64,000 nt of DNA, taken from contig NZ_AUKX01000007.1 in NCBI RefSeq assembly GCF_000424985.1, forward strand, positions 1 through 64,000, read 5' to 3'. Each line of letters opens with the position of its first letter. Positions within the stretch are counted from its first letter, which is position 1. The DNA comes from Arenibacter latericius DSM 15913 (GTDB lineage Bacteria > Bacteroidota > Bacteroidia > Flavobacteriales > Flavobacteriaceae). Positions 37,612 to 46,877 of the stretch are shown here, piece after piece. The position numbers were made by a program, and so were the translations under genes. Below the pieces are notes generated by a model that had not been told where the DNA came from, ran no database searches, and was given only the letters and a program-made list of their open reading frames with translations.

Positions 37612-38154
37612 ATGAAAAAATCAATTTTATTTATCGCATTTATGTGTTTTATTGCTATCGGGTTTTCTCAAACCGAAAAAGAAAATGAGAAGAATCATGA
37701 CGAGCATAGTAATGCTTTTGAACTGGAAGGTGTTACTATACGACCCATGACGAACTTAGTTTACCACAATATGGTAAATAACGAATCTACACCAGAGTTT
37801 GTGCAGAATCTTCAAAATGAAGTAGCAAATTACAATGTTACCGAAGACCCTGATTTTGATGGGGATTACGATAACTTTAAGGTAATTTTTTCTCAGACCA
37901 ATGGTAGAATTATTGCCACTTATGATGCTAATGGAAAAGTAATTTCGACAATTGAAAAGTTTAAAAACGTTACTCCTCCAAACTCAGTTCGGAATGAGAT
38001 TTTTAAACAGTATCCAGATTGGATTATTCAAAAAGACATCTATAGAGTAACCTATTTTAAGGATAAAGGTGTTAAAAAAACCTATCAAGTTCAGGTTCAT
38101 AATGGAAATAACAAGAAAAATCTAAGGATAGCCTATGCCGGTGAAATCCATTAG
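37612..38154 (+). CDS. Secreted protein of unknown function (PepSY-like)
   Basis: A 180-residue exported protein with signal peptide MKKSILFIAFMCFIAIGFSQ and an acidic, His-containing linker (EKNHDEHSN). The rest (about 40-180) reads as mixed alpha/beta: EGVTIRPMTNLVYHNMV, YDNFKVIFSQTNGRIIATYDANGKVISTIEKFKNVTPP and IYRVTYFKDKGVKKTYQVQV. The phrase 'I.A.YD..GK...' followed by VR..I...YPDW resembles PepSY-like secreted proteins of Bacteroidota. Database copies of this type are, as I recall, sometimes mislabelled as nicotinate-nucleotide adenylyltransferase; no such active site is present. It follows the Crp/Fnr gene, with a terminator after it. Confidence 0.7.
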   Translation: MKKSILFIAFMCFIAIGFSQTEKENEKNHDEHSNAFELEGVTIRPMTNLVYHNMVNNESTPEFVQNLQNEVANYNVTEDPDFDGDYDNFKVIFSQTNGRIIATYDANGKVISTIEKFKNVTPPNSVRNEIFKQYPDWIIQKDIYRVTYFKDKGVKKTYQVQVHNGNNKKNLRIAYAGEIH

Positions 38155-38174
38155 TATGACGCTAATCTAATATC

Positions 38175-38214
38175 AACATCCTGTGCTTTCTAATATGTAC
38201 AGGATGTTTTATTT
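38175..38214 (+). terminator. Terminator after the PepSY-like gene
   Basis: AACATCCTGT / ACAGGATGTT stem with a 14-base loop, followed by TTATTTTAT. Confidence 0.75.
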
Positions 38215-38296
38215 TATAAACTATGATTTTATGTAAAAACAAAACACCCAGTATTCACAAGAAACATGGTGTTCTCTTAATTAGGCCCTCTATTTA

Positions 38297-39235
38297 TTAC
38301 ATCTTACTTTCTTGAGGTTCCTCCTTTGGGTAATATTGTATTCTCCTACTGGTATAGGTATTATCCGGAGTTACAATTTGTCTAATCCAATTTTTTATTT
38401 CACTCCCATCATATTGGTAATGATAGTTTTTTTCTGTTACAGACTTTCCCTTTTTAATTTTCTCGGCAATTAAATCACCTTCAAGGTTGTATTCGTAGTT
38501 TTTACTTTCAATAGGTTCAAAGGTATTTTTTGACTTATTAAAAGTAAACTGTACCTCAGAAAGCACTTTCCCCGTATCAGTGAATATTTGCTCATACGCC
38601 TTATAAGGCATTCCTTCTAAGTAATCCTTAATCAGCACATTTTTCTTATTCTCCCCCTCCATTACAGAAGTTCGGATAGATTTTAAAATTACATCATCTA
38701 AATAATGCGTTTCAGTATACTCGCCATTGTTTTTCTCGTAAATTATAGCTGTCTCATCTATCCCTTTATCGTTTATTCTTTTAATAGAAACTAGCTTCCC
38801 CTCTACATCATATTCATACTCATACTGATCTAAAAACTCCTTATTATAGGAAATAATCTTTTCAGTTACTATTTTACCTTGCGTTGTATCTACTTCGTAC
38901 AAGTTAGCTATTGAGGTGTTTCTTACAAATTTTCCATCCCTATAATTCTCCAATCGCTTTTCTAACAGTAAGGTGTCCTTTATTTTGTAAAGCGTAATAT
39001 CATAATCTTCGTCATTGTAACGCGTAATAGCTTTGGTAAGAATTCCCTCTCTGTTAAACTGGTATTCCTCCTTCCCATAATTAGTTATTACCATACAAGA
39101 TTTAACTGCACCATTTAGATTAAAATCCTGAACCCTAAACACTTTAAGTTCTTGGCCTAGTACGGACATCGGGAGCAAAATGGTAAAAACATAAAAAAGA
39201 CTAAAGACAAAAGATGTTGCGTATTTTCTTACCAT
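38297..39235 (-). CDS. Secreted YD-repeat-like protein of unknown function
   Basis: A 312-residue exported protein (signal peptide at about 8-27, ending VLGQ). The body is a series of short beta strands with Y-x-Y-D/N-x-x-G-x-L patterns: YEYEYDVEGKLVSIKRIND, YEYNLEGDLIAEKIKKG, YHYQYDGSEIKNWIRQI. These resemble the YD or RHS-type repeats of wall- or surface-associated proteins, here in a small stand-alone form without any toxin domain or RHS core. No partners are adjacent. Function unknown. Confidence 0.7.
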   Translation of the reverse strand: MVRKYATSFVFSLFYVFTILLPMSVLGQELKVFRVQDFNLNGAVKSCMVITNYGKEEYQFNREGILTKAITRYNDEDYDITLYKIKDTLLLEKRLENYRDGKFVRNTSIANLYEVDTTQGKIVTEKIISYNKEFLDQYEYEYDVEGKLVSIKRINDKGIDETAIIYEKNNGEYTETHYLDDVILKSIRTSVMEGENKKNVLIKDYLEGMPYKAYEQIFTDTGKVLSEVQFTFNKSKNTFEPIESKNYEYNLEGDLIAEKIKKGKSVTEKNYHYQYDGSEIKNWIRQIVTPDNTYTSRRIQYYPKEEPQESKM

Positions 39236-39619
39236 GCTACAAAATTAACGATATAAAACTATTAAAAAAATAAAAATAAACATCACCACTTTTACTTCAT
39301 GCTTCAAAGAAAACCTCGTATAAACATAATAAACTCAATGGATTATAACATCCTTAATTTAGAGTTTTACATATAGCCATTTAGGGTTTAGAAAAATTGT
39401 TATTAACTAGTTTACCTCAATAAAACATTACATTAAAAAGTCATTTTGGAACATAAACGTCAAAATTGCGCAACTTACCGTATATTTGTTATTACAATAA
39501 CCCTAAATCCAACCTTAGATAATGCTTTTTATTCCCACTATGTTCCTCGAGAAAAACGTACGAGAATACAAAGCTCAATCTCATTAATATAAAATTAATG
39601 CAGAAATCTGAGGTGTTTT
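39236..39619. promoter_or_regulatory. Divergent intergenic region with candidate -7 element
   Basis: 384 AT-rich bases between the YD-repeat-like gene and a LytTR gene. TATATTTG at 39481-39488 matches the Bacteroidota -7 element TAnnTTTG on the plus strand. No TTTG lies at the expected 19-21 base distance, so this is a weak promoter candidate. Confidence 0.4.
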
Positions 39620-40339
39620 ATGAACCTAAGCTATATGAAAAGCAGTAAATTAAAATGTATCCTTATTGAGGATTCTGCAATGCAGAGACGTACCATTTCT
39701 AAGCTGATAAAAGACAACCCTTCGCTACTCTTTTTGGATGAATTTAAAAATGGACTAGAAGCTAAAGAGTTTTTAACCGATAATGAGGTGGATTTAATTT
39801 TTTTAGATATTGAAATGCCTCTAGTAAGCGGCTTTGATCTTCTAGAATCTTTAAACGTTATTCCACAAATAATTGTGATATCCGCCAGTGCCGATCATGC
39901 GATGAAAGCGTTTGACTACAATGTGGCAGATTATTTAAAAAAGCCTGTAGACAAAAAAAGATTTGACAACGCTGTAAAAAAAGCGATAACTAATCATAAA
40001 TTGGAAAACACTGAAGAGGTAGAACAGGACTATATTTATATTAATCACCAATTAAAAAACACCAAACTAATCTTAAATGATATTTTATGGGTTGAGGCGT
40101 ATGGGGATTACATAAAAATAATATCTAAAGAGAAAAACATGCTGATCCTCTCCACTATGAAGGGATTTAACAACCAATTACCTTCAGATAAATTTATGCG
40201 AATACATAAATCCTTTATCGTTAATCTAGATAAAATAGAAAAATTTAATGGATCCAGTGTAGAGATAAATGGCAAAGTAATTCCTCTAAGTAGACATAAA
40301 AAAGAATTGCTACAAAATGCTTTAGTCGTTGTAGAGTAA
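39620..40339 (+). CDS. LytTR-family response regulator
   Basis: A 239-residue regulator: receiver at about 11-125 with E17-D18, phospho-acceptor D63 in LIFLDIEMP, Ser in VISASAD and Lys in YLKKPVDKK. The LytTR domain lies at about 140-235 (DILWVEAYGDYIKIISK, FMRIHKSFIVNLDKIEKF). ATG 39635 is an equally possible start. It differs from the LytTR protein at 28567 in linker and receiver, so the two are not recent duplicates. No kinase neighbour. Downstream is the metal-efflux operon, 230 bases away, but any link is unproven. Confidence 0.92.
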   Translation: MNLSYMKSSKLKCILIEDSAMQRRTISKLIKDNPSLLFLDEFKNGLEAKEFLTDNEVDLIFLDIEMPLVSGFDLLESLNVIPQIIVISASADHAMKAFDYNVADYLKKPVDKKRFDNAVKKAITNHKLENTEEVEQDYIYINHQLKNTKLILNDILWVEAYGDYIKIISKEKNMLILSTMKGFNNQLPSDKFMRIHKSFIVNLDKIEKFNGSSVEINGKVIPLSRHKKELLQNALVVVE

Positions 40340-40572
40340 TCTATCAACAGGCTTACGCTTATATTTTTCGCAATCTCTTTTATAAAATTATAATGCAGTA
40401 TCAACACTTATTTTAGAGTAGGTAAGATTAAAACGTGATTTCAGTCAACCATATATAATTGTTATCAATTTAAAGCCTAGCGATTTCATTTAATAAGTAT
40501 GACTTACATTTTATATAAAGGATGACAAAGGTCAGGTATTTATTTTCGAATTATTTTTATCTTTAACCCTAA

Positions 40573-40971
40573 ATGGGCAAATTATTTTCCATAGCGCTGT
40601 CGTTATTGCTTTTTATCCAAAGTCTACACATGGATATGGTAAACGTTGCGCAGTTAAATGAATTCTTTTCCCACGCCCAATTCCACAAGCAAAAATACGG
40701 AGATAATCTAATCGATTTTGTATCCAAGCATTATGGAGCACAAAAGGAGGAACATCATAGGGAACACCAAGAAGAACATAAAAATCATGAACAACTTCCC
40801 TTAACTCATCAATCCTGTTTACATTCTGCTACAGCCTTTGTAATAAACGAGGCTCCTGCATTATTGTTAAAAACGCCTCCTGCAGTAGATACCATTTCTG
40901 GTTTCTATTATCAAGAATTTCACGAACAATTATCGCATACCGATATTTTTCAACCTCCTAAGTACGCATAA
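40573..40971 (+). CDS. Small His-rich exported protein preceding a metal-efflux pump
   Basis: A 132-residue protein with an N-terminal hydrophobic segment (FSIALSLLLFIQSL) and a central run rich in His and Glu (EEHHREHQEEHKNHEQ, about 57-72), followed by one Cys in HQSCLHS. It lies 70 bases upstream of the CzcA-type pump on the same strand. Histidine-rich small proteins in this place are usual in Bacteroidota metal-efflux operons and may bind or sense the metal in the periplasm. No named family is recognised, and the role is inferred from composition and position. Confidence 0.75.
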   Translation: MGKLFSIALSLLLFIQSLHMDMVNVAQLNEFFSHAQFHKQKYGDNLIDFVSKHYGAQKEEHHREHQEEHKNHEQLPLTHQSCLHSATAFVINEAPALLLKTPPAVDTISGFYYQEFHEQLSHTDIFQPPKYA

Positions 40972-41041
40972 TTCATTTTAGGTCCAGTTTATTATAATCG
41001 AGCTATTCTCCTATAGCTTGAAAACCATTTATATATGAATT

Positions 41042-44000
41042 ATGCTATCCAATATTATTCAATTCAGTTTAAAGAATAAATTAATTGTTCTTTTACTCAC
41101 CTTATTTATTATCGGTTTTGGTCTCTATTCCATTACACAAATTCCCATTGGGGCTGTCCCCGATATTACCAATAATCAAGTACAGGTAATAACGACCTCA
41201 AAAAACTTGTCCACCCAAGATATGGAACAGTTTATTACCTACCCGGTGGAGTTAGAAATGGCAAATTTACCCGGAGTGAAGGAAATACGTTCCGTTTCTA
41301 AATTTGGTCTTTCCGTTGTTACTATCGTCTTTGAAGACAAAATGGGCACCTTTTTACCCCGTCAGCTGATCTCAGAAAAATTAATATCGGCCTCCGAAAA
41401 AATACCTGAAGGATTTGGAACTCCAGAGATGGGACCCATCACTACCGGTTTAGGAGAAATTTATCAGTATATCTTAGACACTAAACCAGGATATGAAGAT
41501 AAATATTCCCTAATGGAACTAAGGACCATTCAAGATTGGGTGATAAAAAGACAGCTTTCTGGAATACCTGGGGTGGTAGAAGTAAATACCTGGGGTGGTC
41601 AATTAAAACAATATGAAGTAGCCATTAACACCAATAAGTTACACGCTATGAATATTTCCACGGCTGATATTTTCACAGCCTTGGAAAAAAATAATAGCGT
41701 ATCTGGGGGTGGGTACATAGAGAAAGTAAACCAAGCTTACTTTATTAGAGGTGAAGGACTAATCTCTTCCCTAGATGATCTTAGAAATATTGTAGTTAAA
41801 TCGACCAATTCCTCACCTATTTATATTAAGGATATTGCCGAAGTTAGTTATGGAAGCGCAACCCGCTTTGGAGCCATTACTGGGAATGGCGAAGGCGAAA
41901 AGGTGCTAGGTCAAATTATGATGCTAAAAGATGCCAATTCCAAAAAAGTAATCGATGCCGTTCATGAAAGAATTGAGCTGATTTCTGAATCCTTACCCGA
42001 AGGTGTTTATATAAACGGATTTTTAGATAGAAGCGAGCTTATAGGAAAAACGACCTATACCATTTCTGAGAACCTCATCTTAGGATGTTTAATAGTGATT
42101 TTTGTAGTGGTGCTATTATTAGGGAATTTACGCTCTGGTTTAGTTGTAGCCTCGGTAATCCCCCTTTGTTTACTATTTGCACTCTCCATGATGTACATTT
42201 TTAATGTAGATGCCAACCTAATGAGTTTGGGAGCTATAGATTTCGGAATAATAATAGACGGAGCTGTAATTATTGTAGAAACAATTGCGTTTCAAATGAC
42301 CACAAAAAGACACGAGCTCGCCAATATTGCCATAGGTCAAAAACAAGCATTGAAAAATAAGATTACGTTTCAAGGTGCATCTAAAATGATGAATTCGGCC
42401 ATATTTGGTCAGTTAATAATCCTTATTGTTTTTATACCCATTCTCTCTCTTAGCGGCGTAGAGGGTAAGATGTTTAAACCAATGGCACTAACGTTTAGCT
42501 TTGCTTTACTAGGAGCCATGCTGTTATGTTTTACGTATGTCCCAGTAGCCGCGTCTTTATGGATTAAGCCTGCAACCTCTTCTCCAAAGAATATTTCGGT
42601 GAGACTTATGGCTTTTTTTAATAAAATATACGATCCGGTTATTAAATGGGCGCTAATGCAGAAAAAAGTGGTATTGTCCATTTCAGCCCTGCTCCTAGCC
42701 GCGTCTATCTATCTATTCTCTACAATGGGGGGTGAATTTGTACCTACCCTAGATGAGGGAGATTTCGTAATACAGCCGGTATTGAAAACAGGAACCTCTT
42801 TAAGCAAAACAGTTGATATTACTACCAGAATAGAACAGATACTGTTAGATAATTTCCCCGAAGTAAAACAGGTAATCACTAGAATTGGTGCAGCGGAAGT
42901 ACCTACAGACCCAATGTCTATGGAAGAAAGTGATGTAATTATCACCTTAAAGAATAAAAAAGAATGGGTTTCCGCAACCTCTAAAGATGAGTTGGCCGAC
43001 AAGTTTAAAGAAGCACTGTCTGTAATTCCGGGAATGGAGGTAGAATTCACCCAGCCTATTGAAATGCGCTTTAATGAATTAATTACTGGGGTACGTGCAG
43101 ATATTGCTATAAAAATATTTGGAGAGAACCTAGATATACTTCAGGCAAAGGGCAATGAGATTAAAAACTTGATTCAAAATGTGGATGGTGCAGCAGACAT
43201 CATTGTAGAAAAAGTAGCCGGACTTCCACAAATGAATGTGAAATTTAATAGAGCTAAAATTGCCCGATATGGTCTTAACATAGCTGATCTAAATCAAATT
43301 ATTTCCATGGGCTTTGCCGGGACCAACCTAGGTAGTGTTTTTGAGGGTGAAAAACGATTTGACCTCACCCTAAGGCTAGATGCAAAAAGTAGAAACGATA
43401 TTTCTAATCTTAAAAACCTATATGTGGACACACCCACAGGTCAGAAAATCCCCCTTAGTGAGCTCGCAACTATTAGCTACACCCAAGGTGCTGCAAAAAT
43501 TTCTAGGGACGATACCAAACGAAGGATTGTAGTAGGCGTTAATGTAAGGAATAGGGATTTACAATCTGTTGTAGACGATGTTCAACAACTTATAAACTCT
43601 AACATTAAATTGCCTGTGGGATACACCATTGACTATGGAGGACAGTTTAAAAACTTACAAAGTGCCAAAAACCGATTGTTAATTGCAGTTCCCGTGGCTT
43701 TGATTCTAATTTTTGTACTACTGTATTTCGCTTTTAAATCGGTGAAAGACGCCTTATTAATCTATTCAGCTATTCCATTATCTGCGGTTGGTGGAATAGT
43801 ATTACTATGGATTAGGGATATGCCATTTAGTATTTCTGCGGGCGTTGGATTTATAGCACTTTTTGGAATTGCCGTTTTAAACGGAATTGTACTTATAGAA
43901 CATTTTAAAGAGTTAAAACAACAGGGGATGACACATTCAGACCAACTTATTATACAAGGATCTAAAGACAGGTTGCGAGCGGTATTACTTACTGCCTCAG

Positions 44001-45379
44001 CAGCAGCACTTGGCTTCTTACCTATGGCTATTTCCACAAATGTAGGAGCAGAAGTTCAACGACCATTAGCAACGGTGGTAATAGGGGGACTCATTAGCGC
44101 CACCCTATTAACCCTGGTTGTGCTTCCCATTCTCTATTCTATTTTTCACAGAAAAGATAAGGGGGATTCAGATAAACCTAAATCCAATTACAACCTTCCT
44201 ATCACTGTTCTGCTGCTACTAGCCACTTCTGGATTAGTAAACGCGCAGGAGCAGGGATTAAGTTATGAGGATATCCACAGTCTTGCACTTAAGAATAATG
44301 CCGGACTTAAAGCGGTGGATCTAAAGGTACAAGAATCTAAAGCTCTCATTGGAAGTGCCTTTAGTTTTGATAAAACAGAAGTGTACTATCAATACGATCA
44401 AAACAATATGGCCTTTAATAATAAGCCTTTAAAAGTATACGGTGTGCAGCAAGATTTTCTGTTCCCTACTGTATACTTTGCCGAAAAAGGAGTAAAAAAA
44501 GCCCAATTTGGGATGGAAAATAGTGCCTATGAGAGCTCATTACTCCTATTGCAACAAGAACTATCTTCTGCATATCACGAGCTTCAATATGCCAGGCAAA
44601 AAGAAAAGACTTATAGCGAGCTAAACGCTATTTATAAACAGTTTTCTCATGCCGCCCAAAGAAAATTTGAACTTGGAGAGAGCAATTACCTAGAGAAAAT
44701 TACCGCTCAGGCTAAACAAAAAGAACTACAAACCCACTATAAAAAAGCAGTTGAAGATTCTAAAATAGCACTTTTAGAATTGTCCAAAATTGTACAGTCA
44801 GACTCCCTATTAAAAGTGAGGAGCATGCCTATGGAGAAGATAAAATTACAACAGGCGAAAATAGAAGATAATGTAGGGCTGCTTTTTTATGAAAACAGAA
44901 ACAAACTTTTCCATGCCAAGAGCAATCTGGAGCAACAACATTTACTGCCCGATTTTAGCCTAAATTATTTTCAGGGAACCAATGAGAGTTTGGGAGAAAA
45001 CCTCTACGGATTTCAGGTAGGACTAAAAATTCCATTATTCTTTAGTGGTAATGCCTCTAAAATAAAAGCTGCCAAAATAGCTAAGGATGTAGCCAGCAAA
45101 GAAATGGAAGATTACACCATACGCCTCAAGGCTAAATATGATGCTCTTATGAGCCAATTAAATAAATACAAGGAAGTCCTTTCATATTACGAAAACGAAG
45201 GTCAAGGGCTTGCGGATGAAATAATTAAAACGGCGACTCTGAGTTATCAAAGTGGAGAAATAGATTTTTTTCAATACATCCAAAGTATGGAAAATGGATA
45301 TCAAATCACCCTAAGTTACCTAGAGCACCTTAATGCCTATAATCAGACCGTCATTGCCATTAATTATCTAAATTTATAA
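41042..45379 (+). CDS. CusA/CzcA-family RND metal-efflux pump fused to a TolC-like domain
   Basis: A 1445-residue fusion. Residues 1-1035 are a complete heavy-metal RND pump: first helix VLLLTLFIIGFGLYSITQIPIGAVPDITNNQVQ, the proton-relay helix with DFGIIIDGAVIIVE, twelve helices in two halves and the GGEFVPTLDEGDFVI periplasmic turn. After a short linker and a second hydrophobic, signal-like segment ending LVNAQ (near 1063), residues ~1065-1445 form a TolC/OEP domain with long helices (LQQELSSAYHELQYARQKEKTY, FELGESNYLEKITAQAKQKEL). A periplasmic adaptor gene follows after 10 bases. The metal could be Cu/Ag, Co/Zn/Cd or Ni. Confidence 0.94.
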   Translation: MLSNIIQFSLKNKLIVLLLTLFIIGFGLYSITQIPIGAVPDITNNQVQVITTSKNLSTQDMEQFITYPVELEMANLPGVKEIRSVSKFGLSVVTIVFEDKMGTFLPRQLISEKLISASEKIPEGFGTPEMGPITTGLGEIYQYILDTKPGYEDKYSLMELRTIQDWVIKRQLSGIPGVVEVNTWGGQLKQYEVAINTNKLHAMNISTADIFTALEKNNSVSGGGYIEKVNQAYFIRGEGLISSLDDLRNIVVKSTNSSPIYIKDIAEVSYGSATRFGAITGNGEGEKVLGQIMMLKDANSKKVIDAVHERIELISESLPEGVYINGFLDRSELIGKTTYTISENLILGCLIVIFVVVLLLGNLRSGLVVASVIPLCLLFALSMMYIFNVDANLMSLGAIDFGIIIDGAVIIVETIAFQMTTKRHELANIAIGQKQALKNKITFQGASKMMNSAIFGQLIILIVFIPILSLSGVEGKMFKPMALTFSFALLGAMLLCFTYVPVAASLWIKPATSSPKNISVRLMAFFNKIYDPVIKWALMQKKVVLSISALLLAASIYLFSTMGGEFVPTLDEGDFVIQPVLKTGTSLSKTVDITTRIEQILLDNFPEVKQVITRIGAAEVPTDPMSMEESDVIITLKNKKEWVSATSKDELADKFKEALSVIPGMEVEFTQPIEMRFNELITGVRADIAIKIFGENLDILQAKGNEIKNLIQNVDGAADIIVEKVAGLPQMNVKFNRAKIARYGLNIADLNQIISMGFAGTNLGSVFEGEKRFDLTLRLDAKSRNDISNLKNLYVDTPTGQKIPLSELATISYTQGAAKISRDDTKRRIVVGVNVRNRDLQSVVDDVQQLINSNIKLPVGYTIDYGGQFKNLQSAKNRLLIAVPVALILIFVLLYFAFKSVKDALLIYSAIPLSAVGGIVLLWIRDMPFSISAGVGFIALFGIAVLNGIVLIEHFKELKQQGMTHSDQLIIQGSKDRLRAVLLTASAAALGFLPMAISTNVGAEVQRPLATVVIGGLISATLLTLVVLPILYSIFHRKDKGDSDKPKSNYNLPITVLLLLATSGLVNAQEQGLSYEDIHSLALKNNAGLKAVDLKVQESKALIGSAFSFDKTEVYYQYDQNNMAFNNKPLKVYGVQQDFLFPTVYFAEKGVKKAQFGMENSAYESSLLLLQQELSSAYHELQYARQKEKTYSELNAIYKQFSHAAQRKFELGESNYLEKITAQAKQKELQTHYKKAVEDSKIALLELSKIVQSDSLLKVRSMPMEKIKLQQAKIEDNVGLLFYENRNKLFHAKSNLEQQHLLPDFSLNYFQGTNESLGENLYGFQVGLKIPLFFSGNASKIKAAKIAKDVASKEMEDYTIRLKAKYDALMSQLNKYKEVLSYYENEGQGLADEIIKTATLSYQSGEIDFFQYIQSMENGYQITLSYLEHLNAYNQTVIAINYLNL

Positions 45380-45389
45380 AACAACTACT

Positions 45390-46559
45390 ATGTTACGTAT
45401 ACCATATATCACAATTACCACCTTGCTCCTACTTATCCTAACCGCATGTGGGAATCAGAACAATAAGAATAATACTCCACTCCCCGAGGAAGGCGAAACA
45501 CAAGCCGAAACCACTATTAAAGTTTCCAAAGCGCAATTTGAGGGAGAAAAAATGGCCTTAGGAAAGCTAGTTGAAAAAGATTTCCCCTTAGTTGTTGAAG
45601 TTAGGGGTAGCATAGATGTTCCACCTAAAAGCAATGCTATTATAAGTTCTTTTATGGGAGGATACGTTAAGAAAACCCATTTATTAGTTGGTGATAGGGT
45701 AAGGAAAGGAGAGCCTTTACTTAGCCTGGAAAACCCTACATTTATTCAACTGCAACAAGAATATATGGAATCTGTTGAACAGCTAGTCTATTTAAAATCG
45801 GAATTTGAAAGACAGCGATCTCTAGTTGAAGAAAAAATAACCTCCCAAAAGAATTTCCTAAGAGCTGAAAGTGAATACAAGCGGAATTTAGCAATGTATA
45901 ATGGCTTAAGAAAGAAATTACAAATGCTAAACATATCCCCAGACAATGTGGAGAAAGGAAATATTGTATCCCAAGTAACCATTTATGCTCCAATAGATGG
46001 GAACATCACCAAAGTAAATATATCCCCTGGTATGTATGTTTCCCCTTCCGATGAAATAATGGAAATAGTAAATACGGAACATATTCATTTGGAATTAACC
46101 GTGTTTGAAAAAGATATCATGCAAATTAAAAAAGGTCAAGACATACTTTTTAAGATCCCAGAAGCCTCTGATAAAATATACCATGCCGAAGTTTATTTAG
46201 TAGGTACATCTATTGATAGTGAAAGCAGAACGGTACAAGTACACGGGCATTTACATAACGACGATAATCATTCTTTTGCAGTGGGGATGTTTGTAGAAGC
46301 TGGTATTGTTACTGAAAACAAAAAACTAAAGGCATTACCAGAAGAAAGTATAATCTCAGTAGATAATGATCGGTATGTTGTAGTGTTGGTATCTGAAGAT
46401 AATGAAGGCTACTCCTTAGAAGCAAAAAAAGTAAGTATAGGAGATAGTTACGGAGGATTTACTGCTATTACCGATTTGGAGAATTTAAAGGAAAATGATA
46501 AGGTAATTGTGAAGGGCGGATTTAATTTAATAGGAGAATCTGAGGGGCATGACCACTAA
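45390..46559 (+). CDS. RND efflux periplasmic adaptor lipoprotein (CusB/CzcB type)
   Basis: A 389-residue membrane-fusion protein with lipobox ILTAC (Cys20). Residues ~75-115 and ~180-215 form the barrel-sandwich halves (SSFMGGYVKKTHLLVGDRVRKGEPLLSLENP and VTIYAPIDGNITKVNISPGMYV). Between them is an alpha-hairpin, then a beta-barrel and a membrane-proximal domain. The C-terminal GHDH ends in histidines. It bridges the pump to the outer-membrane channel, here the TolC part of the fused upstream protein. Confidence 0.93.
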   Translation: MLRIPYITITTLLLLILTACGNQNNKNNTPLPEEGETQAETTIKVSKAQFEGEKMALGKLVEKDFPLVVEVRGSIDVPPKSNAIISSFMGGYVKKTHLLVGDRVRKGEPLLSLENPTFIQLQQEYMESVEQLVYLKSEFERQRSLVEEKITSQKNFLRAESEYKRNLAMYNGLRKKLQMLNISPDNVEKGNIVSQVTIYAPIDGNITKVNISPGMYVSPSDEIMEIVNTEHIHLELTVFEKDIMQIKKGQDILFKIPEASDKIYHAEVYLVGTSIDSESRTVQVHGHLHNDDNHSFAVGMFVEAGIVTENKKLKALPEESIISVDNDRYVVVLVSEDNEGYSLEAKKVSIGDSYGGFTAITDLENLKENDKVIVKGGFNLIGESEGHDH

Positions 46560-46877
46560 TTAGGTCCTTACATAATAGATAGAATGTATATGAAATCAGA
46601 TAAACCAAACATTAAACAAGCTAGGTTAGATTCAGCATTTAAGGTTGATTTTAAATTAAAGCACCTTGTTTCCCTGAAAACTTATCATTTTCATAGGCTT
46701 TACCCATTTCTATCTTATCTAAATCAACACTGATTAGTAAGTCTGTTTTACTAGAAATCAAATCATTCCGCATTGGTAAGAGATGTTGAGGTAGTTTTAT
46801 AACAATACTAAGATACAATCCTCTATATTTTGCTTATTTTTGGACGAATTTGAATTTATTAATATTAATATCATACA
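46560..46877. other. Intergenic, no gene seen
   Basis: 318 AT-rich bases between the efflux operon and the peptidase gene. TATTTTTG at 46835-46842 matches TAnnTTTG but has no TTTG at the expected distance. No terminator-like hairpin with a T tract was found for the efflux operon. Confidence 0.4.

Noticed and set aside
37612-38154. Nicotinate-nucleotide adenylyltransferase
   Set aside because: The name occurs on similar secreted proteins as I recall, but there is no (H/T)xGH nucleotidyltransferase motif and the protein has a signal peptide.
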